DNA of 45,363 bases from Lachnospiraceae bacterium. Its GTDB lineage: Bacteria > Bacillota > Clostridia > Lachnospirales > Lachnospiraceae. Location: assembly GCA_900771995.1 (NCBI GenBank), contig CAAGQC010000008.1, positions 1-45,363 on the forward strand, in the 5' to 3' direction. A model generated the notes under the pieces. The model made no database searches. It worked only from the letters and a program-made list of their open reading frames with translations, and was not told the DNA's origin. This document shows, piece by piece, positions 7,179 to 15,455 of this stretch. A program made the position numbers and the translations under genes. How positions within the stretch are numbered: the stretch's first letter is position 1; every line of letters starts with the position of its first letter.

Positions 7179-10100
7179 TACTTTTCCTCTGTCTCATGTG
7201 CCTGTCCGGAATTCTCCGCTGCCTTTCCGGCCTTTCGATCACGCTTTGCCTGTCTGCGGTTCTTCCGACGTTTTGCTGCTTTTTTTCCAATCAATACGAG
7301 TAGCAGGAGCACCGCAGCACCACCGACGATACACATTACGATCATCATCGTGTGGCTGCCTTCCGCCTCTACGACACGGAAGCTGCCGGGTACTGTCATG
7401 GTAAACTGTCTGTAGCTGCCGATCACCCTGGATTCCACTTCCACATACTCTCCATCCTGCTCTACCTGTACGATGGAATTGTCCGCATCCTTACAGAAGA
7501 CACGTAAGGTTGCTTCGCCTGTATAATCCGGAGCATCCTCTTCCATGGAGTTCGTCAGAGCCACCGTATAAGTGTCTCCTTCCACCTGCAGATGCAAAGC
7601 CGCATTGGGGTAGAAATTGCCTTCCGCCATGACTAACGGCTTATCATCATCGTTTTTCTCAGTGGAAGCGATGGACGCAGTCCATTCCTCATACTCCGCT
7701 TCCAATACCTTATTGCCGGTAATATACCGCAGATCATACTCCGGCCATACGCCGTAATAGCCATCCTTTTCCGGTACTTCCGGAATCTGATCCTCTGACA
7801 GATAATCTCCGTAGCCACACTGATAAGAAGCCACCTCTACACCATCTGCCAGGAAAGTGATGGTGAACTGGGAAAAGGCATCCGGAATACCATCCTTTTT
7901 ACAGAATTCCTGATAAGACAACGGTGTAGCTCCGCCCTGATAACCGATGCCGTCTACGCCGCCGACACTGCCTTCCACATAGTAGTTGCCGTACAAAGCA
8001 CCGTCATCCCTGACTTTTCCGGCAATGCTGCCCTGTCCTTCCCCGGACATATCCAGTTCGTTGTAGGCATAGCTGTAGAAAATATCACAGCCTTCCCCGG
8101 CAATTCCTCCAATATTGTTCTTGCCGGTGATCTTACCCATGCTGTAGCAGCTGCGGATCGCATAGCTGGCAGATCCTGCAATACCGCCCACATAGCTTCC
8201 TCCGGTGCTCTCTACGGGAGCATAGGATTCACAGGAAATGACGGCACCGTATTCCGCCTTGCCGACAACGCCGCCCACATAATCTTTTTTACCGGTTACG
8301 TCTCCGAGGTTCCGGCTGTCTCTGATGACTGCCTTAACCGTCTGCTCCACATCAAAGCTCTCTGTTCCGGTCAGAGTAATGTCATCCTCCGGATCAAAAT
8401 CATACTCCGTTGCCACCTGCCCGACGATGCCGCCCACATTGGTATCCGCTTCCACAGTCCCCCGGTTCACGCACAGGGTCACTTTTCCCTTCTGGAAACT
8501 GGAGGTATCATAACGAGCCTCTTCGGTTCCTTCCGGTTCCGCCGCACCCTCCTCGGCATCGGGGTCTCCGGGGTTCACCTCACCCTTACTGGCTGCCTCA
8601 TCGGAAGTGTCCTCTACCGAGATTCCTTCATATCGGAAAAGATCATCGCGAATCTCGCTGACCAGTTTCCGCAGTACTCTCGCCTGATCCATCAGGTCAT
8701 CCATATGATCACTGGCATTATCTGTGCCTGCTTCCAGTACATCCCCCAGCTGTCCCAGTTGGTCAAAAGCATTATCCAGACTCTTGTTCAAGGTATCCAG
8801 ATTATCTTTGATGCCGCCGCTGCGATCTGTGGACGCACTTGTCATCGTATCCAGATGCTTGGTAGCGCTCTCTCCGAATTTCTTTAACGCCGCCTTATAA
8901 CTTTCTGTGTTGTCCGGCACAGTAATGGTGATATTACCGCCATTATTGTTTCCGTTGCTTCCGTTTTCGCCGTTGTTATCATTATTGTCGCTGTTTTGAT
9001 CATTATTCTGGTCATTGTTCTGATCGTTATTCTGGTCATTATTTCCTTCACCGGTGTCACCATTGTCATGACCGCCCCAGTTGCCGTTCCAGATGTCATT
9101 TCCACTGATGGTGATGTCATGACTGTTGCCGTTATTCTTGTCATCATCCGCCTGTTTGTTCAATTCGTCGTTCAGGACTTTCAGATCGTTGCTGACTCCA
9201 TTCAGCTCCTGATTATAAATATACCACAGATCATGCGCCGTTCCGGTCAGGGAATTTCCCGCACTGTTGGCATCTTTCAGATGGTTGCTGATGCTCTTGG
9301 CAATATCGGAGGCCTGACGGCTGTAGCTGCTTACATCCTTCTGGGTGGCATCCAGAATATCCAGGAATTTGTCGGTCTCAGTGTCCAGTTCCTTCAGTTT
9401 GTCACTCAGATACTGGATCTCCAGGAACGGCTCCATCTGGCCTACGATACCACCGACGTCTTTTCTGCCCTGCACATGACCGGTATTGGTACAATTCTGC
9501 AAATACCCCTGATGCAGTCTTCCTACGATACCACCGGTATTGTAACCCACATGCTGATAACCGATGGCTCCGGAATTGGAACAATAGTAGATCTTACCAT
9601 CGGAAATACCCGCGATACCGCCGGTATCTGTATGGGCTGCCACATTGGAAGTACTGTTGATCTGTTCCAGATTATCCATAGTGATATCATCCAGATCATA
9701 GGTTACTTCCGTGCTGTAGGTATTGATATTACCGCTGTTACTGCAATTATTCAGAACACCATGGTTGTTGCCCACAATGCCGCCTGCCGAATGGTTGCCG
9801 ATCACATTCCCGGAGGAAGTACACCGGCGGATTTCTCCGCTCTCGGCATTGACTCCGGCGATGCCGCCGACCTCGGTGTCACCGATCACATTTCCGGTAA
9901 AATTACAATTCTCAATGCTGCCATAGTTCACGCCCACGATACCGCCGACCTGATCCTGGCTTCCGGAAGGAGATACCTCTCCGGTCACCGTAAGGTTACG
10001 GATCTTCGCTCCCTCCTGCACATAACGGAACAATCCGGCTGCCGATCCGTTTCCGGTTAACTTCACATTGGAAATCGTATATCCGCCGCCGTCAAAGATT

Positions 10101-10396
10101 CCCGCAAAGGCAGGAATACTGAATTCACTGGCCATACTCAGAACGATATCGTTCTGCAGTACCACTTTTTTATCCCTGGACCAGCTGTCCAGCACACAGT
10201 TCTCTGCCAGCTTCCGCAGATCTTCCTCCGTGCTGATCTCTATGACTGCATAGTCCTGTTCTTTTAAAGTACTGCTGTAACCGCTGCCGCCCTTGTACTG
10301 CTCATAAGTCAGGGTCTCTGCCGCATAAGCGGTGGCCGGGGTCTGCAGGATCAATGCTGCTCCCAGCAGGAAACATAATAATCTCTTACTGTTCAT
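7178..10396 (-). CDS. Giant GLUG-repeat surface protein with coiled-coil insert and membrane anchor
   Basis: A 1072-aa exported protein. A signal peptide (about residues 1-26, ending AYAA) leads to a GLUG-motif beta-helix block (about 90-340) with repeated GGIVG/GGIAG turns. A helical, coiled-coil-like region follows (about 345-660), split by an Asn/Asp/Gln/Gly-rich linker. A second GLUG block lies at about 690-850, then beta-rich domains. Near the C terminus is one transmembrane helix (MMIVMCIVGGAAVLLLLVLI) with a strongly basic 35-residue cytoplasmic tail. ATG 10396 is chosen because it starts the signal peptide, has GAGGGA upstream and overlaps the exporter's stop by 11 nt. GLUG repeats occur in adhesins and surface proteins. 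Function unknown; the coupling points to a shared complex with the exporter. Confidence 0.8.
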   Translation of the reverse strand: MNSKRLLCFLLGAALILQTPATAYAAETLTYEQYKGGSGYSSTLKEQDYAVIEISTEEDLRKLAENCVLDSWSRDKKVVLQNDIVLSMASEFSIPAFAGIFDGGGYTISNVKLTGNGSAAGLFRYVQEGAKIRNLTVTGEVSPSGSQDQVGGIVGVNYGSIENCNFTGNVIGDTEVGGIAGVNAESGEIRRCTSSGNVIGNHSAGGIVGNNHGVLNNCSNSGNINTYSTEVTYDLDDITMDNLEQINSTSNVAAHTDTGGIAGISDGKIYYCSNSGAIGYQHVGYNTGGIVGRLHQGYLQNCTNTGHVQGRKDVGGIVGQMEPFLEIQYLSDKLKELDTETDKFLDILDATQKDVSSYSRQASDIAKSISNHLKDANSAGNSLTGTAHDLWYIYNQELNGVSNDLKVLNDELNKQADDDKNNGNSHDITISGNDIWNGNWGGHDNGDTGEGNNDQNNDQNNDQNNDQNSDNNDNNGENGSNGNNNGGNITITVPDNTESYKAALKKFGESATKHLDTMTSASTDRSGGIKDNLDTLNKSLDNAFDQLGQLGDVLEAGTDNASDHMDDLMDQARVLRKLVSEIRDDLFRYEGISVEDTSDEAASKGEVNPGDPDAEEGAAEPEGTEEARYDTSSFQKGKVTLCVNRGTVEADTNVGGIVGQVATEYDFDPEDDITLTGTESFDVEQTVKAVIRDSRNLGDVTGKKDYVGGVVGKAEYGAVISCESYAPVESTGGSYVGGIAGSASYAIRSCYSMGKITGKNNIGGIAGEGCDIFYSYAYNELDMSGEGQGSIAGKVRDDGALYGNYYVEGSVGGVDGIGYQGGATPLSYQEFCKKDGIPDAFSQFTITFLADGVEVASYQCGYGDYLSEDQIPEVPEKDGYYGVWPEYDLRYITGNKVLEAEYEEWTASIASTEKNDDDKPLVMAEGNFYPNAALHLQVEGDTYTVALTNSMEEDAPDYTGEATLRVFCKDADNSIVQVEQDGEYVEVESRVIGSYRQFTMTVPGSFRVVEAEGSHTMMIVMCIVGGAAVLLLLVLIGKKAAKRRKNRRQAKRDRKAGKAAENSGQAHETEEK
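8997..9044. repeat. Four 12-bp tandem repeats coding for (NDQN)n
   Basis: Four imperfect 12-bp units (consensus TGRTCATTATTC) at 8997, 9009, 9021 and 9033 encode the Asn/Asp/Gln-rich linker of the GLUG protein. In-frame units can gain or lose copies without a frameshift, so linker length may vary between strains. Confidence 0.8.
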
Positions 10397-13019
10397 CTTC
10401 TGTTCCCTCGCTTTCTGCTGTTTTCTCTTTATCCGAAACTTCCTTATCCGAAGCTTCTGTGTCTGCTCCGGCCGCTTCCGGTGCATTTTCTCCGTTTGCC
10501 TCCTGTCCGGCTGTCTCATCCTCCGGCAGTTCCTGGGCTTCCAGCCTGGGATAATTTTTCTCCGGGGCATCATCCCGCTCCATTGTCACAGTATCCTTGG
10601 GACGGACCACAGCTCCCATTTCACCATCGATGACGCCAACGAAGTCACCTTCCAGCACACCATTGACATAGCCCTTGATGTGACCGTTCATACGGATCCT
10701 TCCGGCGGAAGGCAACGGCTTTGCCAGATCACGTTTCAGGGTAAATGCCGTCTTCTGGATAATGATATCGCCGATCAGCAACGTCTGGGGCAATGCCAGC
10801 AGTACCAGTAAAATAGAAGTCAGTGTACCACGTCCCAGCGCCAGTCCGATGGCTGCCACGGCTGCGTTGGAAGATACATAGCTGATAATAAATCCCGCGG
10901 ATACCAGCATGGAACCACTGGTAACGATGGTGGGGAATGCCTGATTCAGCGACTCTATGGCAGCTTCCTTGATAGGCATGTAGGTCTTCAGATCCATGTA
11001 GCGGCTGGTAATAACGATAGCGTAGTCGATCGTCGCACCCATCTGGATGGCGGATACCACCAGATATCCCAGGAAATATACATTTTCATTCAACAGATAC
11101 GGCAGGGAGAAGTTCATCCAGATACTACCCTGAATCGTTACTACCAGCAGTACCGGTAATCCGGCGGACTGGAAGGTGAACAACAGGATAATCATAACGA
11201 ACAATGCTGTCAGCACCGTGATGATCGTGTTATCCGTTGCGAAGGAATCGCCCAGATCCTTATCGCTGGTGGCATTGCCGACTAACAGGATGTCATCTAT
11301 ATTATAGAACTTCGCCACCGTGTTGCGGATCTGATCCAATGCTGCGGTGGTCTCTGTACCTTCATAAGGAACATTTAATTCCAGAACAAAACGGGAGTTA
11401 TCCTCACCCAGCAGCTGATCCTTTGCAATACAGATCTGGGAATAAGCATCCGACAGAGTCTCTTCCAGATCATCGTCTAACGTAATATTGCCGCTTTCCT
11501 TCTGGTCATAAATAAACAGGAACATATCAATAAAAGGAACCTCGTACTCGCTGACACCGCTGACCAGGGCACCATAATCGCTCTGATCCAGTGCATATGC
11601 TGAATACAGCATATCTGACACTTCGATATCCAGATCGATCAGCTCTGCAAACTGTCTGGGATTCAGTTTATCTGTCAGCATATAACCATCCATGGCTTCG
11701 ATGTTGCCAAGTCCCTGACAGGATTTCACCACATCCAGCTTTTCCAGTGCCTTCAGGGTCTGGGCCTCTTTTTCATAATCACCGTTGGGCACAATGACTG
11801 CCAGCTGGTTCACCATTCCGAATTCTTGATTTACCATGCTGACTGAGAACTTATTCTCACTCATGCTGCTGGACTCCAATGTATTTACATCATATACATA
11901 GTTCGCTTTGTTGGACAGGAAAAATGCCGCAATAACACCTACGATCAGGATGGGCGGTACAATGTAGCGGGTAGCCACACAGAATTTACCAACCGCTGTG
12001 ATCTTCGGCACGAAACTCTTGTGGTGGGTATTGTCGATTGCCTTGGAAAAGGTCAATAACAGTCCTGGCATCAGGAAGAATACAGCTACCATACTGAAAA
12101 CAATAGATTTTGCCAGAATGATACCCATATCGTAACCAATTCGGAACTGCATGAACATCATGGCTACCATACCAGAGATAGTGGTCAGGGAGCTGGAGGA
12201 AATCTCCGGAATCGCCTTACTTAAAGCCACAATCACGGCTTCTCTGGCATCCTTGTCCTCATGCTCTTCCATAAATCGATGAGCCAGAATAATGGCATAG
12301 TCTACGGCCAGGCCTAACTGCAGCACCACCGCAATGGAATTCGTTACGAAACTGATAGTTCCAAACCAGTAGTTTGTACCTTTGTTCAAAATAGCAGCCA
12401 CAATAAATGTAGTCAGATAAACCGGAATCTCTGCGTAGGTCGTGGAAGTAAATAGCAGTACAGCCACGATAACCACTGCTGCCAACAGCAGGATGACGAT
12501 CATATCATTATTCAGATCATCCGCATCACGCTCTTCCTGACCGATATCAGAGGAATAATAGACATCATAATCAGACAAAGCATCCAATACTTCATCCAGA
12601 TGCTGCTGTGTAGCTTCCGTATCTGCTTCCTCATCAAAAGTGACAGACAATAAAGCCTCCATGTCATGGTAATGATCTTCCGTGTCATCAAAATCCAACA
12701 TGCTGACACCGTCCATTTTCTCCACCTGATCTGCCAGCTTCTGTGCTTCGTCAAACGTCACATTGCAGATCAGGATCCGGGCGGAACCATAAGTAGTGAA
12801 TTCCGAATCCATCAGATCCAGTCCCCTTCTGGTCTCTGTTGTGTCCGGCAAATAAGTAGTCAGATCGTTATTGACCTTGACCTTATTCATGGATAATACG
12901 CAAAATACGCACAAGACGATGAAGATCAGATAAAATCCTTTTCGCTTGTCTACAATGAGCGTGGCAAGCTTCATCATAAAGGAGTTATCTTTTTTCTCTT
13001 TTTCTGTGTTGTCTGCCAT
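10386..13019 (-). CDS. MMPL/RND-family transporter
   Basis: An 877-aa inner-membrane protein with the two-fold RND layout: a helix at about 27-47, a large extracytoplasmic loop, five to six helices from about 170, then a second loop and helix set ending near 750. The segments LGLAVDYAIILAHRFMEEHED and MGATIDYAIVITSRYMDLK carry the paired aspartates in a helix typical of MMPL proton relays. A tail of about 100 residues follows, first with short repeats (GHIKGYVNGVLEGDFVG), then strongly acidic. AGGAGGG precedes ATG 13019. It is the first gene of an operon with the GLUG protein (11-nt overlap) and the HAD phosphatase. The divergent TetR gene probably controls it. MMPL proteins move lipids, siderophores or drugs; the cargo here is unknown. 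Confidence 0.9.
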   Translation of the reverse strand: MADNTEKEKKDNSFMMKLATLIVDKRKGFYLIFIVLCVFCVLSMNKVKVNNDLTTYLPDTTETRRGLDLMDSEFTTYGSARILICNVTFDEAQKLADQVEKMDGVSMLDFDDTEDHYHDMEALLSVTFDEEADTEATQQHLDEVLDALSDYDVYYSSDIGQEERDADDLNNDMIVILLLAAVVIVAVLLFTSTTYAEIPVYLTTFIVAAILNKGTNYWFGTISFVTNSIAVVLQLGLAVDYAIILAHRFMEEHEDKDAREAVIVALSKAIPEISSSSLTTISGMVAMMFMQFRIGYDMGIILAKSIVFSMVAVFFLMPGLLLTFSKAIDNTHHKSFVPKITAVGKFCVATRYIVPPILIVGVIAAFFLSNKANYVYDVNTLESSSMSENKFSVSMVNQEFGMVNQLAVIVPNGDYEKEAQTLKALEKLDVVKSCQGLGNIEAMDGYMLTDKLNPRQFAELIDLDIEVSDMLYSAYALDQSDYGALVSGVSEYEVPFIDMFLFIYDQKESGNITLDDDLEETLSDAYSQICIAKDQLLGEDNSRFVLELNVPYEGTETTAALDQIRNTVAKFYNIDDILLVGNATSDKDLGDSFATDNTIITVLTALFVMIILLFTFQSAGLPVLLVVTIQGSIWMNFSLPYLLNENVYFLGYLVVSAIQMGATIDYAIVITSRYMDLKTYMPIKEAAIESLNQAFPTIVTSGSMLVSAGFIISYVSSNAAVAAIGLALGRGTLTSILLVLLALPQTLLIGDIIIQKTAFTLKRDLAKPLPSAGRIRMNGHIKGYVNGVLEGDFVGVIDGEMGAVVRPKDTVTMERDDAPEKNYPRLEAQELPEDETAGQEANGENAPEAAGADTEASDKEVSDKEKTAESEGTEDEQ

Positions 13020-13081
13020 AGTTCCCTCCTGGTGTTTCTCTCTTTGTACCCTTATTTATGTATCTGATTTTGTATGCCTCT

Positions 13082-13110
13082 AGTTTAAAATTTTTTCCCG
13101 CATCTGTAAA
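13082..13110 (-). promoter_or_regulatory. Predicted promoter of the MMPL-GLUG-HAD operon
   Basis: On the minus strand TTTACA (13105-13110) and TAAACT (13082-13087) are 17 bp apart, about 60 bp before the MMPL start. The whole gap between the divergent MMPL and TetR genes (13020-13400) is AT-rich and holds no further gene. No clear TetR promoter or perfect operator palindrome could be picked out by eye. Confidence 0.45.
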
Positions 13111-13400
13111 GACTTACTACAAAGATGAGAAATTGTATTAATGTCATTTAATGAACTTGTGTTGATTTTCTGCCACATGCAAAATATAATAATGGGGAAG
13201 AAAAAGCAAGCTACAGATTTTCTTTATGTGTTTGTTTTTGTACATTTTACTTGATTCTGTCGATTATTTTAGAAAAAATTCAGATTTGCGTTAGATATAG
13301 GAAATGATTCTTTATCGCAGAACATTTCATTCGTTGGAAACTGGCGTGAGAAATTACTTGTTATAGGATTCTTTTCTTTGGAAAGGCTGGTGTATTCCTT

Positions 13401-13970
13401 ATGGAAAAAATGGATCGCCGTGTGCGCAAGACCCGTGCCCTCTTATTACAGGGGCTGGTAAAAATGATGGAAACCCGTGATATTCAGGATATCTCCGTCA
13501 AGGAACTGACCGAGCTGGTAGATATCAACCGCGGAACCTTTTACCTGCATTACGATGATATTTACGACATGCTGCATAAAGTCGAGGATGAAATGTTCCA
13601 GGAGTTCAACGAGATCATGGAACAGGAACCTGTCGTTGCCCAACCTCTGGCCTCTCAGGGACTCTTGCTGGAATTCTTCCGTTTTCTGGATCGTCACAGA
13701 GATCTGGCCAGGGTCATGATCGGCCCCCACGGAGATCTGGCTTTCGTCAACCGCCTGAAAGACCAGATCAAAAAGCGCACTCTCCAGGTTCTGGAAAGTG
13801 CGCAATCCGATGCTAACTATGAATATCTCTGTTCCTTCATCATCACCGGCTGTGTCGGTGTCGTGGAGACCTGGCTGAAAGAATCCGATCCCCAGTCTCC
13901 GGAAGAAATGGCCGAAATTCTGGGTACCATGCTCGTACGACAGCTTACTTTTGCTCCGGAACCTGCATAG
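13401..13970 (+). CDS. TetR/AcrR-family transcriptional regulator
   Basis: A 189-aa protein with an N-terminal TetR helix-turn-helix at about residues 8-55 (ISVKELTELVDINRGTFYLHYDD, written here in part: NRGTFYLHYDD is the recognition segment) and an all-helical ligand domain resembling those of DhaS-type regulators. It is divergent from the MMPL operon, the usual arrangement for a repressor of an exporter. The ribosome binding site before ATG 13401 is weak (GGAAAGG about 14 nt upstream), so ATG 13410 is an alternative. The last 26 bp overlap the end of the convergent lipoprotein gene. Confidence 0.88.
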   Translation: MEKMDRRVRKTRALLLQGLVKMMETRDIQDISVKELTELVDINRGTFYLHYDDIYDMLHKVEDEMFQEFNEIMEQEPVVAQPLASQGLLLEFFRFLDRHRDLARVMIGPHGDLAFVNRLKDQIKKRTLQVLESAQSDANYEYLCSFIITGCVGVVETWLKESDPQSPEEMAEILGTMLVRQLTFAPEPA

Positions 13971-14670
13971 GCTGCGTCGGCTCCGGCATGCCTACGCTTA
14001 AAGAAGTCACGATCTCACCATCCAGGAAGAAGGATACGGTATCACCCACCTGAATATCGTCCAGAGTGGCGTCTTTTCCGTCTATTGTGATGATTGTATT
14101 GTCATTGACTGTGATAGTCATGGTGTCTCCACTGAGGGTTAAAGTCATCTCATCCAACATGTCTTTTTCGGGCTTCTGACCGTTGGGAGCTTCACCGCTG
14201 GGGGTGCCGCCGTTGCCGCCAGGGTTCTGGCCATCCGGCTTATCGCCGGTCGGAGCTTCGCCTGTTGGAGCCTCGCCGTCAGGCGCCTGGCCGCTGGTTG
14301 TGTCACCATTGGGCGCGCCGCCATTACCATCAGGAGCCTGAGCATCCGGTTTTTCCCCGCTGGGTGCCTCACCGTCAGGGGCTTCACCATCCGGTGCTTC
14401 CGGCTTCTCTGCCAGTGCAATGGAGATCACATTACCGTCAATGGCTGTGATCTGTCCGAGGTAGGATTCCACCTTCTCTTCACCGCTCTCCGTGCTCTGC
14501 TCTGTCGTGCTCTCCGGTGCGATCGTCTCTTTCTCTTCCGATGCTTCCGTACTTGCCGCACTGGCAGTGGTCGATCCGCTACAAGCTGTAAATCCTGTCA
14601 TTACCATAGCAGCTGTCAACACTGCACACATAACCTTTGTATTCACCTGGGGTAAATTCCATCTTCTCAT
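13945..14670 (-). CDS. Lipoprotein with Gly/Pro-rich pseudo-collagen repeat
   Basis: A 241-aa predicted lipoprotein. A signal peptide ends in the lipobox GFTAC with C30 as the lipid site. A Ser/Thr/Glu-rich stretch follows, then a short beta segment, a low-complexity region of about 78 residues (91-168) built from units such as GEAPDGEAPTGEAPTG, and a C-terminal beta-rich domain (about 170-235: TMTITVNDNTIITIDG and the like) that resembles DUF5666-type small barrels. AGGAGG precedes ATG 14670. The 3' end overlaps the TetR gene by 26 bp. The function is not known; a wall-spanning spacer carrying a small sensor or binding domain is plausible. Confidence 0.75.
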   Translation of the reverse strand: MRRWNLPQVNTKVMCAVLTAAMVMTGFTACSGSTTASAASTEASEEKETIAPESTTEQSTESGEEKVESYLGQITAIDGNVISIALAEKPEAPDGEAPDGEAPSGEKPDAQAPDGNGGAPNGDTTSGQAPDGEAPTGEAPTGDKPDGQNPGGNGGTPSGEAPNGQKPEKDMLDEMTLTLSGDTMTITVNDNTIITIDGKDATLDDIQVGDTVSFFLDGEIVTSLSVGMPEPTQPMQVPEQK

Positions 14671-14804
14671 ATTCTCATTCCTCCTGTTCCAGTCATTCCA
14701 TTAAAAATCTTGTGAACATTTCTTTCCCCTTATCTGCCTCTTATGATAAAGGACATCTGCGAAGGAATTGTGAGAAAAATGTGGTGATTCTGTGAACTTT
14801 TCGC

Positions 14805-14844
14805 ACATGACATTTCTGTCATGTACGCTGTGTTGACAGTGTCA
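14805..14844. promoter_or_regulatory. Two TGACA/TGTCA palindromes upstream of the lipoprotein gene
   Basis: ACATGACA (14805-14812) and TGTCATGT (14817-14824) form an 8-bp inverted repeat with a 4-nt gap. TGACA-G-TGTCA (14834-14844) follows 10 bp later. Both share the TGACA half-site, so they look like paired operator sites. The region lies between the phosphatase stop and the lipoprotein gene. Confidence 0.4.
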
Positions 14845-14846
14845 GA

Positions 14847-15329
14847 TCAGGTGTCGATTTTCCCATTTTGTTGTAAATATTGGAGAAATGCGGTGCAGCC
14901 TTCCAGAACATCCGCATAGGTCGTACCAAAATCTCCCGTATACCACGGATCCGAAATATCCCGTTCCGATCCCGCATAGGAAAGCTGCTTCGCCACTTTC
15001 CCCTCCGGATCCCCGCCGAATATCCGCAGCATATTGCGGATATTCGCACTGTCCATACCAATCAGATAATCATATTCCGCATAATCCGCTCTCGTTATCT
15101 GTCTGGCCCGCTTCCCCTCACAGGAGATTCCATGCCTCGTAAGCTCCGCCTTCGCCGGCGGATAGACCGGATTCCCGATGCCGTTCCAGATTTCCTCCGT
15201 GCTGGTGGCTGCGGAGGCGATCTGGAAGTGGTCGGCGAGACCGGCGTCGTATACTAATTTTTTCATTACGAATTCCGCCATGGGGGAACGACAGATGTTG
15301 CCGTGGCAGATGAATAATACTTTTATCAT
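14847..15329 (-). CDS. Low-molecular-weight protein-tyrosine phosphatase
   Basis: A 160-aa cytoplasmic phosphatase. The P-loop CHGNICRS (residues 8-15) holds the nucleophile C8 and R14, and the general acid lies in DPWYTGDF near residue 126. It matches the LMW-PTP family in length and motif order. ATG 15329 is chosen because it puts the P-loop at the usual place; its ribosome binding site (AAGGA) is about 11 nt away and rather weak. A diverged copy of this start region, with a better AAGGAG, sits 3.36 kb away at 18655-18702, so the AT-rich island may have been inserted here and supplied a replacement 5' end. Confidence 0.92.
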   Translation of the reverse strand: MIKVLFICHGNICRSPMAEFVMKKLVYDAGLADHFQIASAATSTEEIWNGIGNPVYPPAKAELTRHGISCEGKRARQITRADYAEYDYLIGMDSANIRNMLRIFGGDPEGKVAKQLSYAGSERDISDPWYTGDFGTTYADVLEGCTAFLQYLQQNGKIDT

Positions 15330-15348
15330 ACACTCTAAATTCCTTGAT
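15299..15348. repeat. Left copy of the phosphatase start-site repeat (candidate att)
   Basis: Covers the ribosome binding site and first ten codons of the phosphatase gene. 27 of the 31 bp at 15299-15329 match 18655-18685 in direct orientation, and weaker similarity continues through the ribosome binding site. The four differences are all transitions. Confidence 0.6.
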
Positions 15349-15455
15349 TTATGCGGTTTTTCGCCATTTTTGCGACTCAGATTTTGCACCATCTTTTTCT
15401 TATATTTTCTTATATTTTGATGTCTATGGACAGGGTTAATGTCTATAGCACCATA

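Noticed and set aside
8997..9044. Possible CRISPR-like array
   Set aside because: The units are 12 bp, contiguous and in frame within a coding region; there are no spacers and no cas genes.
8996..10060. 354-aa open frame on the plus strand
   Set aside because: A shadow of the repeat-rich GLUG gene; its Ile/Val richness mirrors the Asn/Asp codons on the other strand.
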